This document shows positions 61,851 to 64,000 of a DNA stretch of 64,000 bases, in pieces. The stretch covers positions 1-64,000 of the forward strand of contig JBAMDO010000064.1 of assembly GCA_037074765.1 (NCBI GenBank). The letters are read 5' to 3'. How positions within the stretch are numbered: the stretch's first letter is position 1; every line of letters starts with the position of its first letter. The notes below the pieces were generated by a model that saw nothing but the letters and a program-made list of their open reading frames with translations, searched no databases and was not told the origin of the DNA. Source of the DNA: Mansonella perstans. Lineage: Eukaryota > Nematoda > Chromadorea > Rhabditida > Onchocercidae. The position numbers were made by a program, and so were the translations under genes.

Positions 61851-64000
61851 ATGTATGGAACTGATGAAGTAAATGCTGCTCCAACATTAAACGAAGAAGA
61901 TTGGATTGCGCTTTTTGGCAGAGATGATGAAACAGACGATAAGAAGGAACCAAACGAGAGTGATTCGCAGCCGTTAGCAGTTTTACATAAATTTAGGACA
62001 TATTATCTCATATCCACATATTCGAACATATCCAGAAAAATTGCGTCGGATAGATTCTTTTGCAAATGTATAATGATATTGTTGGAGAAATCTATAAATT
62101 AGAGAAGCTTTAGGCTAGTATCATCATTTCAGGACTCATTGTTCCTCGAAGAATTCATCGTTGGATCAAAGGACGCAGGATGATCGACATCCTGCAAAAC
62201 AATCGAAGGACGCTTTATCAGGTAAATTTTTATTCATGTTGAATTGTAAGCAAAGATTGAGATGACGTTTATTTCATAAATAAACAGACAAATTTCTGGA
62301 ATCATATAAAACGGCGATTTTATCATTCTGATTTTATAGCTTTTTAGCTATAAACAACTGAAAAAAACTGACTTGAAGAATAGATCATTACGATTTTTAT
62401 TTTTCCGTTATTTTAATAATTTAGTTTCAGTTTTGCAATTATAATAGGAGTAGCAGTCTTCACTGTTAATTTCAAAAAAAAAAAGTGTAAATGAATCTTG
62501 CTATCGAAAAGGTTTATAAAACAAAAAATTTGCTAGCTCATAAATCTATTCCGTAGTCCTAAATTATGAATGTTTTAGACCATATTGTTTGTTGTGTTTG
62601 GCATTTTAATGAATTGATATTATGTTCCAGTGGTTGCAATGGATTTATATATGAAGCGTGTGCAGAAACTTCGCGTAGAAGGTAACATCGTAGAAGCGGA
62701 TGCTTTGAGTACTATTGGTTTTGCTGTTATGAACCTATTATCAAAAGTGGTGGAATCACTGCAGTCAGATGGTACCTTCTCTCGTTTTTGTCTAGATCGT
62801 GATGGATTTTTGACTGGAATGAAGCTTTCGATTAGTTAGCTGCCTAAATAGGATTATGGCATTTTGAAATTATTCAGAAATGTTCTCAATGTTTAGGATG
62901 CATACATATTGGAAGTTTGATGTTAGAAGCAGTAAAAACATCACTGAATAAGGGATCAAATGAATGGGAGAGTTTAATATTATGTATGGAAAGTATTCTT
63001 GCATTGGTTGATGAGGTACGAGTGGAAAGCGCAAATCTGGTTGATATGGAACAGTTGGTAATGGAGAATAAAAGGGAGCAGTTGAGTAAAGAGGAGCTTA
63101 TAACGAAGGTATTATTTATCAAGTTTATACTATTTTTGCTCTTCAGTTAATATAGCGAAACGAATCTCTAAGGCATACAAGCTTTCTTGAAGAATTTCAA
63201 AAATGGAAAATATCTTTTGAAGTTGCATAATGTTAATGGGAAAGAAAAAAACTTGAAGATAATTGTTGTTTTGAGATATTTTATGGGTATCTCTAACTTT
63301 ATTAAAACTTTGTGACAATATCCACTAAGTGAACTTCCCAACAGGAAACATCTCTTTGTTCAGCTTTTATTGTGCTGTAATTATGTAATTCATTATTAGT
63401 AATAGTATCTTATAATTAGTGGGATTGGAGTTGGTGATTACATAGTAAAAGTGAGGTAATGAATAATAATATTTTTACATACGCTCTAGATACTTGTTTT
63501 GCATTGATACTTTAATTGTATCTTACATTGTTGATTTCTTTGACAGATAGTATTACTTTATTGTTTAGTTAGCGAATGAGGGGAAAAAGCGAAAGTTGGA
63601 AGTTGTACTTGCACGAAAACAGGAAGAAGCTAATGAAATACGTAAACGTCGTCGTGCGATGCAACAAAATGAATCACATTCAATCTTCCCTTTAAAAACT
63701 GATCAAACAAAAAACTATAAGGAAACTTCCGCTGTAATAACTAAACATTTCATTGTTAAATTTGATTGAAAATGACCATAATTGTTCTTATTTTCTTTTC
63801 TATTGTGTGCTATTTCGTTTTATGCAAATTTTGACGTATTGGATGTATAAATTTTTTTTTTGTGCGTTCTTTTCTTTATCAGTTCCATTTCGTTTATTCA
63901 CTGTTTCCAGGGAGGTAGAAATGCCATACTAATAATGGCTGCGAATAAATACAAAAAACGTAGGGAAGAGCGACAGCAACAGAGCGGAAGAATATCTCAA
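61851..64000 (+). CDS. Unrecognised, probably nuclear, charged coiled-coil protein (3' end beyond the window)
   Basis: Exons: 61851-61972, 62133-62221, 62631-62771, 62897-63108, 63569-63733, 63911-64000 and onward; 819 nt in frame, 273 residues so far. The start is 12 nt after a CCTTCAG acceptor (trans-splicing). Order of segments: an acidic start (LNEEDWIALFGRDDETDD), a polar linker (SSLDQRTQDDRHPAKQSKD), a helical region AMDLYMKRVQKLRVEGNIVE followed by ADALSTIGFAVMNLLSKVVE, then MLEAVKTSLNKGSNEWESLI and LCMESILALVDEVRVESANL, a Glu/Lys coiled coil ending at EELITK, then a strongly basic stretch (GKKRKLEVVLARKQ, IRKRRRAMQQ, KYKKRREERQQQ) that could act as nuclear localisation signals. The helical pair loosely recalls TPR/MIT-like or AF4-type C-terminal helices, but I do not recognise the family and assign no function. 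Confidence 0.75.

Overview
The window reads as nuclear DNA of a nematode, most likely a clade III (spirurid/filarial) worm. The base composition is very AT-rich. Genes are split into many small exons (45-290 bp) joined by introns of about 100-600 bp with TTTCAG/TTTTAG acceptors, and several start codons sit a few bases after an orphan TTTCAG-type acceptor, as expected for spliced-leader (SL) trans-splicing. A perfect 22-nt copy of the nematode SL1 leader also occurs on the minus strand. I joined exons by hand; for all ten genes the junction phases agree and the summed coding length stays in frame.

Layout. (1) 39-2515 (+): 3' part of an ornithine-decarboxylase-like protein with degraded active-site motifs. 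(2) 4371-8434 (-): a plant-RHM-like fusion of two nucleotide-sugar dehydratase/reductase domains, also with degraded catalytic motifs. (3) 9930-12095 (+): TAF11 subunit of TFIID. (4) 15591-20639 (+): D-aspartate/D-amino-acid oxidase with a hydrophobic N-terminus; a U2 snRNA-derived sequence lies antisense in one intron. (5) 21383-25700 (+): URI, the unconventional prefoldin RPB5 interactor, with a displaced copy of part of itself 0.5 kb downstream. (6) 27558-30206 (-): Rab27 (C. elegans AEX-6). (7) 32494-35264 (-): MFSD13A/TMEM180-like multi-membrane protein. (8) 36789-40776 (+): receptor-regulated SMAD of the Smad2/3 subtype with an unusual C-terminal tail. (9) 44897-47748 (+): cathepsin L-like cysteine protease with an intact active site. 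(10) 61851-window end (+): an unrecognised, probably nuclear, coiled-coil protein.

From 47.75 to 61.85 kb I find no credible complete gene. This stretch is filled with old repeats: two LTR-like elements in opposite orientation (about 49.4-50.0 and 54.3-54.85 kb) that carry SL1 or near-SL1 sequences followed by a GT splice donor, a third LTR-like stretch near 58 kb, and at least two families of diverged dispersed repeats.

The genes are a normal eukaryotic mixture (transcription, vesicle traffic, TGF-beta signalling, proteolysis, amino-acid metabolism), not an operon or pathway cluster. The most unusual points are the SL1 sequences inside LTR-like repeats, the two neighbouring enzyme-family genes that both look catalytically dead, and the atypical SMAD tail. 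No tRNA, rRNA, CRISPR array or bacterial (Wolbachia-like) segment was seen.
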